A DNA stretch of 64,000 bases. Source: Legionella sp. 515359. Its GTDB lineage: Bacteria; Pseudomonadota; Gammaproteobacteria; Legionellales; Legionellaceae. A program made the position numbers and the translations under genes. The stretch is from positions 115,361 through 179,360 of the forward strand of contig JAPCYN010000001.1 of NCBI GenBank assembly GCA_025941565.1, given 5' to 3'. Shown in pieces: positions 63,819 through 64,000 of this stretch; the first letter of the stretch is position 1; the number at the start of each line of letters is the position of its first letter. Below the pieces are notes generated by a model. It did not search any database. It was not told the origin of the DNA and saw nothing but the letters and a program-made list of their open reading frames with translations.

Positions 63819-63985
63819 GTAACTACTCACCCACATAGCAAAATTGTGGAGAATGCCCAAGTTTGAGTGCAGTTTGAATGAAAAACATTCTGAAAAGGCA
63901 CAACATAAATGATTATGTGAGCATTTTCAGAATGTTTTTCATTTAAGATGTATCAATAGGGAATTGAGCCAGGGTGAGTGGTTAC
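63819..63985. repeat. Nested inverted repeat element after hflC
   Basis: The outer arms GTAACTACTCACCC (63819-63832) and GGGTGAGTGGTTAC (63972-63985) pair with one mismatch. Inside, perfect 20-base arms, AATGAAAAACATTCTGAAAA (63877-63896) and its complement (63924-63943), flank a 27-base loop. The whole is ~167 bp, has no coding capacity, and fills most of the last 200 bp of the window. It looks like a MITE-type element or a long hairpin RNA. Confidence 0.65.
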
Positions 63986-64000
63986 AAATTTTTGTTGAAA

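Noticed and set aside
1-64000. CRISPR arrays, tRNA/rRNA genes, transposases
   Set aside because: No regularly spaced direct repeats, no tRNA cloverleaf or rRNA sequence, and no transposase-like product were found by reading both strands; short or diverged ones could be missed by eye.

Overview
The window is a chromosomal segment of a Legionella species, probably not L. pneumophila itself, though I could not compare genomes. The evidence is an M4 metalloprotease of the ProA/Msp type, a stand-alone IcmC/DotE/DotV-family protein of the Dot/Icm type IVB secretion system, two ankyrin-repeat proteins of effector type, a PHA synthase, and AT-rich gammaproteobacterial housekeeping genes. No rRNA, tRNA, CRISPR array, prophage or transposase gene was seen.

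Layout. 1-16.4 kb: 3' part of smc, zipA, then a division and cell-wall cluster on the + strand: murF-mraY-murD-ftsW-murC-murB(remnant)-ddl-ftsQ-ftsA-ftsZ-lpxC. murG is absent from its usual place between ftsW and murC. murB is reduced in frame to its two ends. 16.5-24 kb: an M13 peptidase, a 27-codon ORF coupled to a WHTFILHT-motif protein, a DciA-like protein, a PH-domain membrane protein, a purine deaminase, and a phosphate transporter with its PhoU-like partner. 24-33 kb: a short secretin-N-like exported protein, yqgE-ruvX-pyrB, a GT87 membrane protein, yifB, ubiK, a P-II gene, a 5-formyl-THF cyclo-ligase, a small acidic protein, a pabC-like gene and a TVP38 membrane protein. 33-40 kb is more accessory: an Aas-like protein with an eroded acyltransferase motif, phaC, an unknown C-terminally anchored protein, an SDR and an ankyrin protein ending in a CaaX box.

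40-49.4 kb: purH, the aroQ-accB-accC-prmA operon, an MFS exporter, proA and an alpha/beta hydrolase. 49.4-57.2 kb: a probable small RNA with an orphan terminator, an EEP-family hydrolase, class I aldolase, an FNR-type reductase, the DotV-like gene, a DUF3579 protein, pssA, the rpoN-hpf-HPr group (without ptsN or rapZ) and rpmB-rpmG. 57.3-64 kb: trmB, an AnkH-like ankyrin protein, a LysE exporter paired with a D-amino-acid PLP enzyme, and hflK-hflC.

Several intergenic spacers carry imperfect palindromes of at least three families. One is a GTAGCC...CCCGGG family with about nine occurrences. One is a ~162-bp long inverted repeat with a related half copy about 9 kb away. The third is a nested inverted repeat after hflC. 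The strongest points for follow-up are the murB deletion, the CaaX ankyrin protein, the Aas-like protein lacking its catalytic His, the orphan-terminator RNA and the coupled small-peptide locus.
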